Assembly (NCBI RefSeq): GCF_900109685.1
Contig: NZ_FOBB01000006.1
Span: forward strand, 124,001 to 188,000
DNA length: 64,000 bases
Reading direction: 5' to 3'
Source: Chitinophaga rupis
GTDB taxonomy: Bacteria; Bacteroidota; Bacteroidia; Chitinophagales; Chitinophagaceae
Under the pieces are notes generated by a model that was not told where the DNA came from, did not search any database, and saw only the letters and a list, made by a program, of their open reading frames with translations. The translations under genes and the position numbers were made by a program. Positions 8,042 to 17,405 of the stretch are shown piece by piece (the stretch's first letter is position 1; every line of letters begins with the position of its first letter).

Positions 8042-10405
8042 CTATTCTGTTTTCAGGCTGTTTACAGGATTCATAACAGCCGCTTTTATGGCCTGGTAGC
8101 TTACTGTTGCCAGTGTAATTACCAGCGCACCAGCAGCGGAAGCCGTAAAGATCCACCAGGAGAGCGTTGTGCGGTATTCATATTGCTGCAGCCATTGGTG
8201 CAGGCAATACCCTGCCAGTGGAATGGCAATGGCGCAGGATATTATAACCAGCCCTACAAAATCTTTCGACAGCAATTTCCACAGGTTGAATACAGAGGCC
8301 CCCAGCACTTTGCGTATGCCTATTTCCTTAGTACGCTGCTCTGCCACAAAGGATGCCAGCCCGAATAATCCCAGGCAGGAAATGAAAATGGCAAGCATTG
8401 CAAAAAAGGTGGCGAGGTTGCCGATACGTTCTTCATTATCGAACTTTTTGGCATATTCATCGTCTGTGAATTTATATACAAAAGGACTACCCGGATTGTA
8501 TTTCCTGAATACCGGTGTTATCCTGGCCAGGCCTTCCCGCATAGATACGCCAGGTTTTATCCGCACCGTTATTAAACGGGCCCAGGCCGGATTCAGGTGA
8601 AAAATAGTGGGCCGTACCGGCTGGTAAGGCGATTCCATTACCATATCCTTTACTACACCAATGATCACATGATCCTGGTTCAGCCAGCGGATAACCTTAC
8701 CTACCGGTTCTTTAAAACCAGTGAGCTTAACGGCTGATTCGTTCAATATAAAAGCGCCGGTGTCTGAAGCAAAGCTCCGGGAAAAATCGCGTCCTTCCTT
8801 CATTTTCCAGCCAATGGTATTGCCAAAGTCGTGTGAAACAGCAATGGTGCCCGGGCTCACTACAAGGCCGGGATCTTTACCTTCCCAGTCAACAAGGTTG
8901 TTAGACCATACTTCCGTAGGCGCGCTGTTGGATTCCGCCATATCGGCCACTGCGCCTGTTTCCAGCAGATCATGGCGTATGGTGTTGTAATGCCCCTGCA
9001 TATCTGGCGTATTCATATCTATGGTGATCAGCCCTGCGCGGGTATAGCCTATGGGACGGTTGCGGCCATGCTCTATCTGCCGGTAAACAATAAGCGTACC
9101 CATGATCAGTGAAACAGATACCGTGAACTGTACTACCACCAGCACTTTGCGGGGAAGCGCCGCAAACCTGCCTGCACGAAAGGTACCTTTGAGCACTTTT
9201 ACCGGTTCAAAGCCCGATAAATAAAACGCGGGATAGCTGCCGGAAACAAGTCCTGCAAAGCAGGTAAAGGCCAGCGTAAGCACCCAGAACAGGGGCATGC
9301 TCCAGGGAATGGCCATGGCTTTGTCTGACAGGCTATTGAAGAACGGCAGCAGCAGCAGTACCAGTAGCACTGCCAGCACCAGGGCCAGGAATGACACCAG
9401 CAATGACTCGCTGAGGAACTGCGCTATAAGCTGTGTGCGGAATGATCCGATGGCTTTGCGTATGCCTACTTCGCGGCTGCGTTTTTCGCTCCTGGCAGTG
9501 GAAAGGTTCATGAAATTGATGCAGGCCAGCGCCAGCACAAACACACCTATAATACCTATAAGCCATACCATGCTGATACGGCCTCCAACAATTTTACCAT
9601 TCTCAAAGCTGCTGTATAAATGCCATTTTTCCATAGGATGCAGCAGCAGCTCTTCCCGGGAAAAGTTAATATGCGGTGTGGGTACATTGCGGATCTTAGC
9701 ATTCACTTTATCAATATCCGCATGATCGCTTAGCTGCACGTACAGCCGGCACATATGATTGTCCCATTGTGTCCGGGCATTTTTTATCCAGTCTGCATTG
9801 TTCCCGTTCCAGGGCAGCATCAGCTTTATATCACGGAAGGTGGTGTTATACGGCAGGTCTGCATACACACCGGCTACCTTCATATCTGTCTTATTATCCA
9901 AACGCACTAATTTATTCAACGGATCCTCTTCTCCAAAAAGACCACGGGCCACAGATTGGGACAGCAATACGGAGCTGGGATCTTTCAACGCATCCGCATT
10001 GCCCTGTAACATTTTCAGGGTTAACATAAGTGGAAAGGCCTGCTGTGCCCACACGCCTGTTTGCGATATTTGTTTGTCGCCCACTGCCAGTATATGCGCG
10101 GCGGGATGGGAAACCAATGATATATATTTAAGATCAGCAGCGTATTTATCCTGCAGCTCAGTACCCATAGGAATGGAAACAGTGCCACCGGTATAGGTTT
10201 TTCCACTGTTGGTTGCATTTACCATTACCTGCGCCAGGCGGTGGTATTGGTGGTGATAGGTGTCAAAGGAAACCTCATCCCATATCCATAGTCCTATCAG
10301 TAATGCTACGGCCATTCCCGCGGCCAGGCCTACCACATTGATGGCGGCATATAATTTACTGTGCACCAAATTGCGCCAGGCTATTTTAAGATAGTTCTTG
10401 AACAT
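8042..10405 (-). CDS. ABC transporter permease (FtsX/MacB-type, two FtsX domains)
   Basis: 787 residues starting MFKNYLKIAWRNLVHSKLYA, the usual N-terminus of this Bacteroidota permease family. Layout: one transmembrane helix (about 20-42), a MacB-like periplasmic core domain (about 45-250), an FtsX domain with three helices (about 280-430, containing the conserved RSREVGIRKAIG), a second periplasmic domain (about 440-660) and a second FtsX domain (about 665-780, containing EQRTKEIGIRKVLGASV). Such proteins work with a MacB-type ATPase in mechanotransmission or export; no ATPase gene is adjacent, so the partner is elsewhere. It is a single gene with its own terminator. Regulation is not evident apart from a leader hairpin. 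Confidence 0.9.
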   Translation of the reverse strand: MFKNYLKIAWRNLVHSKLYAAINVVGLAAGMAVALLIGLWIWDEVSFDTYHHQYHRLAQVMVNATNSGKTYTGGTVSIPMGTELQDKYAADLKYISLVSHPAAHILAVGDKQISQTGVWAQQAFPLMLTLKMLQGNADALKDPSSVLLSQSVARGLFGEEDPLNKLVRLDNKTDMKVAGVYADLPYNTTFRDIKLMLPWNGNNADWIKNARTQWDNHMCRLYVQLSDHADIDKVNAKIRNVPTPHINFSREELLLHPMEKWHLYSSFENGKIVGGRISMVWLIGIIGVFVLALACINFMNLSTARSEKRSREVGIRKAIGSFRTQLIAQFLSESLLVSFLALVLAVLLVLLLLPFFNSLSDKAMAIPWSMPLFWVLTLAFTCFAGLVSGSYPAFYLSGFEPVKVLKGTFRAGRFAALPRKVLVVVQFTVSVSLIMGTLIVYRQIEHGRNRPIGYTRAGLITIDMNTPDMQGHYNTIRHDLLETGAVADMAESNSAPTEVWSNNLVDWEGKDPGLVVSPGTIAVSHDFGNTIGWKMKEGRDFSRSFASDTGAFILNESAVKLTGFKEPVGKVIRWLNQDHVIIGVVKDMVMESPYQPVRPTIFHLNPAWARLITVRIKPGVSMREGLARITPVFRKYNPGSPFVYKFTDDEYAKKFDNEERIGNLATFFAMLAIFISCLGLFGLASFVAEQRTKEIGIRKVLGASVFNLWKLLSKDFVGLVIISCAIAIPLAGYCLHQWLQQYEYRTTLSWWIFTASAAGALVITLATVSYQAIKAAVMNPVNSLKTE

Positions 10406-10419
10406 GGTATCAAAGGTTA

Positions 10420-10496
10420 GGTGAGTAATTCAATGCAACTCACCAAGGCTGTGCCATAAAATACCATGGTAAAGCCCACCAACATAAATATATGTT
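10420..10496 (-). promoter_or_regulatory. Inverted repeats in the leader of the FtsX permease gene
   Basis: Two dyads lie upstream of the start: GGTGAGT (10420-10426) with ACTCACC (10438-10444), 15 bp before the ATG, and AACATA-AATA-TATGTT at 10481-10496. The first could form a leader hairpin and the second an operator. No further evidence of function. Confidence 0.3.
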
Positions 10497-10585
10497 TGTT
10501 TTATATGTGTTCGGTTTTGAGACAGGCATGTTCGCTTTAGCGCAAGGGAACTTGGGCCGGGTTAAATGGAGAGGGGACTTATTTT

Positions 10586-11242
10586 CTATTTCCTGTCCAG
10601 GTCCGTTATTAATAATGGATTTGATCTTTTTAATTCATCGATCAGCTGCTGCACTTCAATCGTAGTAGGGTTTTGTTTGATTCTTTCTACTTCTTCACTG
10701 GTGATGCCTACCATCTGCAGGAAAGATACTTCTCCGTGAGGGGTTTGGATCTTCCCCAGCTCAGGGTCCAGTGTAAATACAATACCTGTAATGTTGGTTT
10801 CGGTTTCCAGGCGTATAGGGCCGTTTGCCGGAATAAAATGATTTTCTTCAAACCATTTACCGCTCTGGTATACATACCTGGCCAGGTTATTCATCATCTG
10901 AACAACCCAAAGCGGGTCGCCTGCATCACCTGCATAGGGCTTTAATCTGAAGGTAAGCTCAAAGCCCCATTTGCTGAATTCACCGCCAGCCTTTTCTGCA
11001 TTATAATACAGCTCCGACATACCATAGCTGATAATATGCCGGTGGGGTTCCTGTTTGTTGCTGTCATAGATGCTTGCACCATCAATAGGATCTGTTCCAC
11101 CTGCCACATAATGAAGGCCGCATAGCGGGCCGTAATGCCGGGGTTCTATTCCCCCGTACACGTTATCCAATGTTGCATCAATTGATAACCATCCTACGGC
11201 ATCTTCTTCTGAAAATTGTTGCTTATATTCTTCAGCTGTCAT
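10586..11242 (-). CDS. Suppressor-of-fused (SUFU) domain protein
   Basis: 218 residues without signal peptide or membrane segment. The centre shows the bacterial SUFU-like pattern: YGMSELYYN, FELTFRLKPY and PLWVVQMMNNLARYV, followed by GIVFTLDPELGKIQTPHGEVSFLQMVGITSEEV. In bacteria these domains are often found in toxin-immunity neighbourhoods, but no toxin gene is recognisable here, and its role is unknown. It is a single minus-strand gene, 180 bp upstream of the FtsX permease and divergent from the DUF4386 gene. Confidence 0.82.
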   Translation of the reverse strand: MTAEEYKQQFSEEDAVGWLSIDATLDNVYGGIEPRHYGPLCGLHYVAGGTDPIDGASIYDSNKQEPHRHIISYGMSELYYNAEKAGGEFSKWGFELTFRLKPYAGDAGDPLWVVQMMNNLARYVYQSGKWFEENHFIPANGPIRLETETNITGIVFTLDPELGKIQTPHGEVSFLQMVGITSEEVERIKQNPTTIEVQQLIDELKRSNPLLITDLDRK

Positions 11243-11466
11243 GGAATAATGAATTTAGGATACGGGCTAAAAGATAGATCGTCTGCTGCATATTCAGAAG
11301 AATTTTTTCAAAGAAGAAGCTATGAAATTGTTAACAATCCTTTCAATGGCTGCCCCATCAGGAATTTTGCAGATGTTTCCCAAAATAATCATTAAAAAAC
11401 AAATAGCTTTACCCCTCATCAAGCTATATTTAATTTATCCCGATGCAAGACAGCTCCTTCCCTTCC

Positions 11467-12150
11467 ATGAAAAAAAATGCGCGCATTGCCGGCATTCTCT
11501 ACCTGACAGTTATTGCCGGCGGGCTGTTCGCACAGGTGTTTGTACGGCAGGGCCTGACGGTGCCCAATGATGCCATGGCAACGGCAAACAACATACAATC
11601 CCATGAACTATTTTATCGTTTAGGCTTTTTCGCCGACCTTATAAATTTCATTTGCGGGTTACCGGTAATATTGTTTTTTTATCTTTTATTTAGGCCGATC
11701 CATAAACGCAGTACCCTGCTTGCGATCTTTTTTGTGGTCATCTCAAATGCTGTATTTGCGATCAATATTTTATACCAGCTCTATCCTCTGCTGATCTTTG
11801 GTAATAAGGCATACCTGGGCGCTTTTCAACCCAGTCAGTTAGCAGCGCTATCTGCCATGGCCCTCGATTTCCAATCACAGGGCTATGCGATCGGCCTGGT
11901 GTTCTTTGGGTTTTACTGCATAATAATAGGTTATCTTATTTTCAAAACGCTTTACATACCCAAAATACTGGGGATCTTATATGCTATTGCCGGCTTATGT
12001 TATATCATCAACAGCTTCACCATGTTCCTTTCACGAGGTTTTGCAAACCCTTTATTCCCTTATATCCTGTTCCCATCCTTCATTGGGGAGGCTGCGGTTT
12101 GTTTATGGCTTATTTTTGCAGGGATAAAAGAAAATAAGCATGAGCGGTAA
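11467..12150 (+). CDS. DUF4386-family integral membrane protein
   Basis: 227 residues from the ATG at 11467; the ATG at 11443 adds eight residues before the conserved K-N-A-R-I-A-G-I-L-Y-L start and is less likely. Six hydrophobic helices are visible, for example ARIAGILYLTVIAGGLFAQV, FADLINFICGLPVILFFYLL and ILGILYAIAGLCYIINSFTM. The pattern, including N-[IV]-x-x-H-E-x-F-Y-R-L in the first loop, fits DUF4386, a family of unknown function. Its stop overlaps the start of the AraC regulator by 11 bp, so the two are translationally coupled and probably act together. Confidence 0.8.
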   Translation: MKKNARIAGILYLTVIAGGLFAQVFVRQGLTVPNDAMATANNIQSHELFYRLGFFADLINFICGLPVILFFYLLFRPIHKRSTLLAIFFVVISNAVFAINILYQLYPLLIFGNKAYLGAFQPSQLAALSAMALDFQSQGYAIGLVFFGFYCIIIGYLIFKTLYIPKILGILYAIAGLCYIINSFTMFLSRGFANPLFPYILFPSFIGEAAVCLWLIFAGIKENKHER

Positions 12151-13012
12151 TGCATTGGAATTAATAGATCCACAGCGCAAGTCTCTGGTATTTAAAGTTT
12201 ATGCGTTTGAAGATGATGCATATTTCAGCAGTCTTAAAAAGTATAATTATTTTTCAGTGATCCTGGTAACAAAGGGTAAAGGCATGGTAACTGCAGATCT
12301 GTCACAATACCCTTTTGATGGAGCCTGCCTGATATGCTTTTCCCTTTACCAGCCCTTTAAGATCAAAAGTGAAGGGGTGTTCCAGGGAGTGATGGTTAAT
12401 TTTCACCCGGATTTTTTTTGTTTGCATAAACACCGTAATGAAGTTTCCTGCAACGGTGTGCTGTTCAACAATATTTATGATTCACCGGTAACCGCTTTGG
12501 CAAAAGATGAAACGGAGCTGCTGCTATCGACCATAAATGGCCTTAAGCTGGAATTGCAAAGCACAGGGATTGCGCAAACCGAAGTGCTGATATCTTATTT
12601 AAAAATATTACTGATAAACGGCTCCCGGATCAAACTCTTCCAACAACAGACGGAAGATGCATCCATCACAAAAACACCGGTTATTTTAGACACCCTAAAA
12701 AACGCTATAGAGGAGCATTTCAGCTCCCTGCACAGCGCGGGAGAATATGCAGACCTGCTAAATATATCTACGGCCGCATTAAACAGGGTTTGCAAAACGC
12801 ATTTCAATAAAACCTTGTCGCACCTGATCTCAGACAGGATCATCATTGAAGCAAAACGGCAATTGTACCTTACAGATAAGCCGGTTAAACAAATTGCCTA
12901 TGAGCTGGGTTTCAATGACGAATTTTATTTCAGCCGCTTTTTTAAAAACCACGTTGCCATCTCTCCACAATTTTTCAGGGATACCATTGGGTTCAACCAG
13001 GCCAATGCTTAA
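12140..13012 (+). CDS. AraC-family transcriptional regulator
   Basis: 290 residues. The N-terminal half (about 1-165) is a cupin-like sensing domain of the type that binds small ligands (GKGMVTADLSQYPFDGACLI). The C-terminal about 100 residues hold the double helix-turn-helix: EYADLLNISTAALNRVCKTH for the first and VKQIAYELGFNDEFYFSRFF for the second, with the conserved F-x-[DS]-x-[FY]-x-F-S-R-F-F-K. The gene overlaps the DUF4386 membrane protein by 11 bp, and that protein may be its partner or target. The DUF1348 gene 152 bp downstream sits behind an 8-bp inverted repeat that could be an operator. Confidence 0.9.
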   Translation: MSGNALELIDPQRKSLVFKVYAFEDDAYFSSLKKYNYFSVILVTKGKGMVTADLSQYPFDGACLICFSLYQPFKIKSEGVFQGVMVNFHPDFFCLHKHRNEVSCNGVLFNNIYDSPVTALAKDETELLLSTINGLKLELQSTGIAQTEVLISYLKILLINGSRIKLFQQQTEDASITKTPVILDTLKNAIEEHFSSLHSAGEYADLLNISTAALNRVCKTHFNKTLSHLISDRIIIEAKRQLYLTDKPVKQIAYELGFNDEFYFSRFFKNHVAISPQFFRDTIGFNQANA

Positions 13013-13105
13013 GTAAGTTCCCGCCTGTATCAATTGTCCATGCCAAAGCACTATCCGTCCATGGACCACTCCCCTGCATATAATGACCTTTGTAAAGTCA
13101 ATGGC

Positions 13106-13129
13106 GATCAATGAAAACGTCCATTGATC
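13106..13129. promoter_or_regulatory. Perfect 8-bp inverted repeat upstream of the DUF1348 gene
   Basis: GATCAATG (13106-13113) and CATTGATC (13122-13129) flank an 8-nt spacer and end 35 bp before the ATG at 13165. It may be an operator, perhaps for the AraC regulator just upstream, or a leader hairpin. Confidence 0.4.
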
Positions 13130-13164
13130 TTAACATTTATTGGTCAATTCTTAAAGTTAAAAAA

Positions 13165-13575
13165 ATGGAAAACGAAAAATTAGTACCGCCCTTTAGCGGG
13201 GAAACAGCAGCTGAAAAATTGCAGCTGAACGAAAATGAATGGAATACACGCGATGCTGAAAAAGTATCTCTTTTGTACACAGAAGACGTTGAATGGTCAG
13301 ACCGTACCACTTTTCTCAAAGGCAGGGCCCAGGTCAAAGAATATTTAAGCCGCAAGTTTGCAGAACAGCAGGATTATAAGATCCGGAAAGAAGTGTGGGG
13401 CGCTAAAGAAAACCGGAATGCGATCCGCTTCCAGGAGGAATGGCGTGACCGCGATGGCCAGTGGTTTCATAGCTACGGGAATGAGCAGCTGGAGTTTGAT
13501 GAAAAAGGTCTTATCAGCAAGCGTTTCGGCTGCATTAGTGATAAAACTATTAAGGCCGGAGAACGCTCCTTATAA
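13165..13575 (+). CDS. DUF1348 / NTF2-like family protein
   Basis: 136 residues from the ATG at 13165; an upstream ATG at 13111 lies inside the inverted repeat and is rejected. The DUF1348 pattern is clear: NEWNTRDAEKVSLLYTEDVEWSDRTTFLKGR, then KEYLSRKFAEQQDYKIRKEVW, and NEQLEFDEKGLISKR near the end. The protein has the NTF2-like cone fold, is small and probably cytoplasmic; members are uncharacterised. The stop is 5 bp from the end of the convergent GH127 gene, and no terminator separates them. Confidence 0.82.
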   Translation: MENEKLVPPFSGETAAEKLQLNENEWNTRDAEKVSLLYTEDVEWSDRTTFLKGRAQVKEYLSRKFAEQQDYKIRKEVWGAKENRNAIRFQEEWRDRDGQWFHSYGNEQLEFDEKGLISKRFGCISDKTIKAGERSL

Positions 13576-13580
13576 CGTTA

Positions 13581-15500
13581 TTACTCCTTCCCTCCCACAA
13601 ACTTCCAGTAAGCAGCAAACCGCTGATCATAGATCCTGGACACGGGCACCAGTTTTACCGGCTTCCCGTTACTGGTCTGGTCTGTTGTAAATGCCAGTCT
13701 TGTGGAGGGCATCTTCCGGATCCAGCTTAGCTGCCCGGTAGCCCCGGTAAGGGCGGGTACTGCTATGGTAGCGGCATAAGCCGGGGGCACATCACCAAAA
13801 AAATAATCGGTGGTCATGATCAGCGAATCGGCCATTTTTTCACGCCCCAGCTCACCGGCCAATACCAGGGGCCCATACATTACAGAAGCATACGCAGGCG
13901 CGTCAGGCAGTGGCTGCAGATGGAGCTGCATAGGCAGGTTAATGGTTACTTTATCGCCGTTATGCCAGCTGCGGTTGATCATCACAAAGCCGGTACTGTC
14001 TGGCGCTGCCGCTATGTTCTTCCCATTCACTTTTACAGTGATGCCTTTAGCAGCCCAGTAAGGCACCCTGAAATGTATGGCATACCTGGCAGCAGCTCCG
14101 CTGATCTTAAACACGGCCTGCTCATCATCGGGGAATGAAGTAAGCTGTTCTATGCTGATACCTTTTGCTTTCCATTTTACTCTGGAAGGAATATAAAGGT
14201 TCACATACAGGTCATTTTTGCTATGAAAATAAATGGAGGATGCATACCGCACATGATCTTCCATACCGGTGCCGGTGCAGCACCAGAACACTTCCTCGTT
14301 CTTACCGAACGTTTTAAAGCCGCCGGGCTGCTGCGTATGGAAGTACATCATGCCTCCGGTTTCAGGGTGAATAGCCGAAAGAATATCGTTATACAGTGCT
14401 CTTTCTACATAGTCACCGAACTTAGCATGCGGATGCATACGGAAAAGATCATTGCTTAATTTAACCAGGTTATAGCTGCAGCAGGTTTCACCTGCTTTAA
14501 TACCCAGCTCAGGCAACAAGGTATCCGGGCCATGATGCCAGTATTCATTGTAACCGGTACTGCCATTGCTGAAAGCACGGTGGCCGGTTACCTGGTTCCA
14601 GAAGAAATCAGCGGCCTGCAGGTAATAAGTATCCCCGCTAACCTCATACTTACGGAGGGCGCCAATAAATTGCGGAATAGTGGCATTTGCGTGCTGATAA
14701 TTGCTGGTAATATTTTTATTCAGCACATCCCTGCCTTCAGCGGCTGGTTTAATTTTGGATGTTTGCTCAAAGAAAGTAGCAGCTGTTTTATGTTTCTCAT
14801 CATGAGTAATAACATAAAGGTTCAGCAGGGATTCCTCAATACCTCCCTGCTCAATAATATCCAGCACTTTTGCCCAATGTGCCTGATCGCTGATCTTTGC
14901 TGCGCGTGCAGCAAACCAGTCGCCAAAACGGGTGGCCACCTTCAGCGCCTGTTCGTTACCTGTAAGGGTATAGGCATCCAGGAGGCCCTGGAGTATTTTA
15001 TGCAGGGTATAATGCGGCGCCCATCCTTCACCTGTTTTTTCAACCCGGTCAATATCCTTTTCAGGAAAAGCGCTCAGGTACCCATTTCCCAGCTTATCCT
15101 GGCATTCCGCCAAGCTGCTTACTATATAACTGATCCGCTGTTTTATTGCGGGCAATGGCTCCTGCGCATACCAATAGCTAAGCGCCGACAAATAGTGCCC
15201 GGTGGTATGCCCGCGCAATGCGACATCAGGCGCTTCCCAGCCGCCATAGGGTTTAATGGCAGGCTTAACCGGTATACCTGCATTTTTCCTGAAGGTGTAT
15301 AACAGCCTGTCAGGCACTATAGACAACATTACTTTTTTATCCGTACTGCCGGCCTGGAAAAAATCACCACCGGTAATGGTAACATCTTTTACCGGGAATG
15401 CGGATACCTGCTCCTGGCTTTTAATATGGGATGATTGACCAAATGACCAGGCAACAGATAGTTGTGAAAAGACCAGCAGAATAAGATATCGCATATGCAT
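13581..15500 (-). CDS. Secreted GH127 (DUF1680) family beta-L-arabinofuranosidase-like enzyme
   Basis: 639 residues with a signal peptide ending near WSFGQ (about residue 22); the ATG two codons later is an equally possible start. The all-alpha barrel (about 35-430) carries the GH127 zinc-thiolate site: Glu338 and Cys340 in AGETCCSYN and the Cys407-Cys408 pair in FWCCTGTG, of which one is the nucleophilic cysteine by homology to HypBA1. Beta-sandwich domains follow. Characterised members cleave beta-1,2-linked L-arabinofuranose; some paralogues act on other furanosides. The protein is probably periplasmic. It lies divergent from the ECF sigma gene with 267 bp between them, so it could belong to the sigma regulon. 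Confidence 0.85.
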   Translation of the reverse strand: MHMRYLILLVFSQLSVAWSFGQSSHIKSQEQVSAFPVKDVTITGGDFFQAGSTDKKVMLSIVPDRLLYTFRKNAGIPVKPAIKPYGGWEAPDVALRGHTTGHYLSALSYWYAQEPLPAIKQRISYIVSSLAECQDKLGNGYLSAFPEKDIDRVEKTGEGWAPHYTLHKILQGLLDAYTLTGNEQALKVATRFGDWFAARAAKISDQAHWAKVLDIIEQGGIEESLLNLYVITHDEKHKTAATFFEQTSKIKPAAEGRDVLNKNITSNYQHANATIPQFIGALRKYEVSGDTYYLQAADFFWNQVTGHRAFSNGSTGYNEYWHHGPDTLLPELGIKAGETCCSYNLVKLSNDLFRMHPHAKFGDYVERALYNDILSAIHPETGGMMYFHTQQPGGFKTFGKNEEVFWCCTGTGMEDHVRYASSIYFHSKNDLYVNLYIPSRVKWKAKGISIEQLTSFPDDEQAVFKISGAAARYAIHFRVPYWAAKGITVKVNGKNIAAAPDSTGFVMINRSWHNGDKVTINLPMQLHLQPLPDAPAYASVMYGPLVLAGELGREKMADSLIMTTDYFFGDVPPAYAATIAVPALTGATGQLSWIRKMPSTRLAFTTDQTSNGKPVKLVPVSRIYDQRFAAYWKFVGGKE

Positions 15501-15726
15501 ACACGGTTGAACAGCACCGAAATTAATGGTACACCGGCTGTTATACTACCTATATCTTAGCAGGATCTGATTGGTTTTTAATCAGCGCTCCAATGAACTT
15601 TTTGTTAAATAACAGGGAAGGGGCTACGACACCTATCCTATTGCGCTGGTACAGCCGTAAGAATATATAATTATTTCTTTAACTTGCAGCGCCTTTATTC
15701 GCGATGAACAATGCTCTAACATTCTT

Positions 15727-15745
15727 ATTGCTAACGTGTAGCAAT
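15727..15745. promoter_or_regulatory. Perfect inverted repeat upstream of the ECF sigma gene
   Basis: ATTGCTA (15727-15733) and TAGCAAT (15739-15745) flank ACGTG and end 22 bp before the GTG start at 15768. A candidate operator or leader structure. A second short dyad (TGTTA-AA-TAACA, 15603-15614) lies in the same 267-bp divergent gap. Confidence 0.4.
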
Positions 15746-15767
15746 CATTTTTATTAAACCTTTTTCT

Positions 15768-16346
15768 GTGGATCCCAACGATCTTTATAGCCAATTCAGG
15801 GAGTTATTTTTAACCCATTACGATCCGCTTTGTAAATATGCTTTTACGTTCCTTAAAGACAAAGAAAGCAGTGAGGACATAGTGCAGGATGTTTTTACCC
15901 GCATATGGGAGAAGCACCGGGAAGTAATACGCTCTTCAAAGATCCGCGCTTACCTGTATACAGCGGTAAGGAATAGCTCCTTTACTCACCTGACCAAAGA
16001 AAATAAGCTGCCGGTCTATAGTTTAACGGATTGGGACACCGGAGAAGAAGAAGCCAGCCCCTGGGATCTGACGGCGGAACCGGAGCAACATGATAACATC
16101 CATTACCGTGAACTGCTGCAAAAGGCCATGGACAGTCTTCCGCCAAAGTGCCGGGAAGTATTTCTGCTCAGCCGCTCCGGCAACCTGAGTAACCAGGAAA
16201 TTGCAGATCACCTGGGTATCTCTGTTAATACGGTTAACAATCAAACCTGGAAAGCCATGAAGCTGTTAAAGGCATTTATACGAAAGGCCAGCTTGTGGAT
16301 ACCACCGGTTTTATTTATTTTTTTCTTCGGCGATAGGAGTTTTTGA
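15768..16346 (+). CDS. ECF (FecI-type) RNA polymerase sigma-70 factor
   Basis: 192 residues from a GTG start. Region 2 is visible at about 8-70 (THYDPLCKYAFTFLKDKESS, then EDIVQDVFTRIWEKHRE). Region 4 spans about 115-170, with the HTH in LSNQEIADHLGISVNTVNNQ. The last 20 residues form a hydrophobic tail (WIPPVLFIFFFG) usual for FecI factors of Bacteroidota. It is followed after 29 bp by its anti-sigma factor and then by a TonB-dependent receptor, forming a cell-surface signalling unit in which substrate binding by the receptor would release the sigma factor. Confidence 0.93.
   Translation: MDPNDLYSQFRELFLTHYDPLCKYAFTFLKDKESSEDIVQDVFTRIWEKHREVIRSSKIRAYLYTAVRNSSFTHLTKENKLPVYSLTDWDTGEEEASPWDLTAEPEQHDNIHYRELLQKAMDSLPPKCREVFLLSRSGNLSNQEIADHLGISVNTVNNQTWKAMKLLKAFIRKASLWIPPVLFIFFFGDRSF
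16331..16341 (+). repeat. Copy 1 of CGATAGGAGTT, end of the sigma gene
   Basis: An 11-bp exact match to 19959-19969. This copy encodes the last residues of the sigma factor (G-D-R-S-F) and precedes the anti-sigma gene. It is rich in Shine-Dalgarno-like AGGAG but sits about 35 bp before the next ATG. Confidence 0.5.
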
Positions 16347-16375
16347 AAAATGCTGGTCTTAATTACAGGAAAAGT

Positions 16376-17380
16376 ATGACATCATTACCCGAACATATAG
16401 CAATAATAATAGAAAAACAGCTGAAAGGCCTCCAAAGCAGCGCAGAAATGAAAGTGCTGGAGGAATGGAGAGCCGCAACAGCAGCGCATGAGCTGTTCTA
16501 CCAGCAGGTGCTTAAACTATGGGAGGAATCAGGCGCCCTATTGCAGGAGCCTGTTTTTGATACGCAGCAGGCATGGCATAAGCTGGACCTGGCCCTCCGG
16601 CATGGTAAAGATGAAACAGTGCCCCTAACGCCTATCCCTCAGCCCAGGATCCGTGTTATGGTAAGGGTATTGCTGGCGGCCTGCCTCACGGGCGTCCTTT
16701 TCCTTGCGGGCTGGATGTTCTTCAAAAAAGATACGGGCTTGCTTCTTCTGCAGGCAAACGGTAAGGCTAACAAACAGCTGACACTTCCTGATGGATCAAT
16801 GGTAGTGCTGCGTGAAGGTGCTGCCATCAGTTTCCCAAAAACGTTCAGTAAAAAGGAACGTGCGGTTACCCTCACGGGCGACGCTTATTTTGATGTTCAA
16901 CCAGATAAGGACCGCCCTTTCCGCATACAAACCCTAAGGGCTAACCTTGAAGTGATCGGAACATCTTTCCTGGTGAACAGCAATAAGCAGTACGACCGCC
17001 TGGTGGTAACCATTGGCAAAGTTGCTTTTATAAACAGGGACGAAACGGCGGAACGGCATATTGTATCCGCCAGCGAGGCTGCTGTATTGGATAAGAGTGG
17101 TTTTAACATGCAGGAAGTGAAGGACTCAAATTATTTGTCGTGGCAAACCGGCATTCTGCAATTTGATAATACACCTATTGACCGGGTGGCTGCGGAGCTG
17201 GCAGACCATTATAGCTGCTACATACAGCCGGATAGCCTGTTGCTGCAACATCCGGAGCTTTACGCCATTACCGCCAGGTTTGAGAAACAGCCGCTGGCAC
17301 AGGTGCTGGAAGAGCTAAAGCTGCTTGTTAACATCCGTTACCGTAAGCAACAGGATACCATTATTTTATTTAAACCTTAG
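16376..17380 (+). CDS. FecR-family anti-sigma factor
   Basis: 334 residues from the ATG at 16376; an upstream TTG at 16343 overlaps the sigma stop. Layout: a cytoplasmic sigma-binding region (1-90), one transmembrane helix (about 95-117, VRVLLAACLTGVLFLAGWMF), a periplasmic FecR domain (about 135-235, including the LTLPDGSMVVLREGAAISFP stretch and GDAYFDVQPDKDRPF) and a C-terminal DUF4974 domain (about 265-334) that contacts the receptor's N-terminal signalling domain. It is encoded directly between its sigma factor and receptor, 25 bp before the receptor start. Confidence 0.93.
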   Translation: MTSLPEHIAIIIEKQLKGLQSSAEMKVLEEWRAATAAHELFYQQVLKLWEESGALLQEPVFDTQQAWHKLDLALRHGKDETVPLTPIPQPRIRVMVRVLLAACLTGVLFLAGWMFFKKDTGLLLLQANGKANKQLTLPDGSMVVLREGAAISFPKTFSKKERAVTLTGDAYFDVQPDKDRPFRIQTLRANLEVIGTSFLVNSNKQYDRLVVTIGKVAFINRDETAERHIVSASEAAVLDKSGFNMQEVKDSNYLSWQTGILQFDNTPIDRVAAELADHYSCYIQPDSLLLQHPELYAITARFEKQPLAQVLEELKLLVNIRYRKQQDTIILFKP

Positions 17381-17405
17381 CTCCACGGTACCAGAGTATA
17401 TACCT

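Noticed and set aside
7950..8156. Minus-strand 68-codon frame.
   Set aside because: It overlaps the end of the FtsX permease and runs through that gene's terminator.
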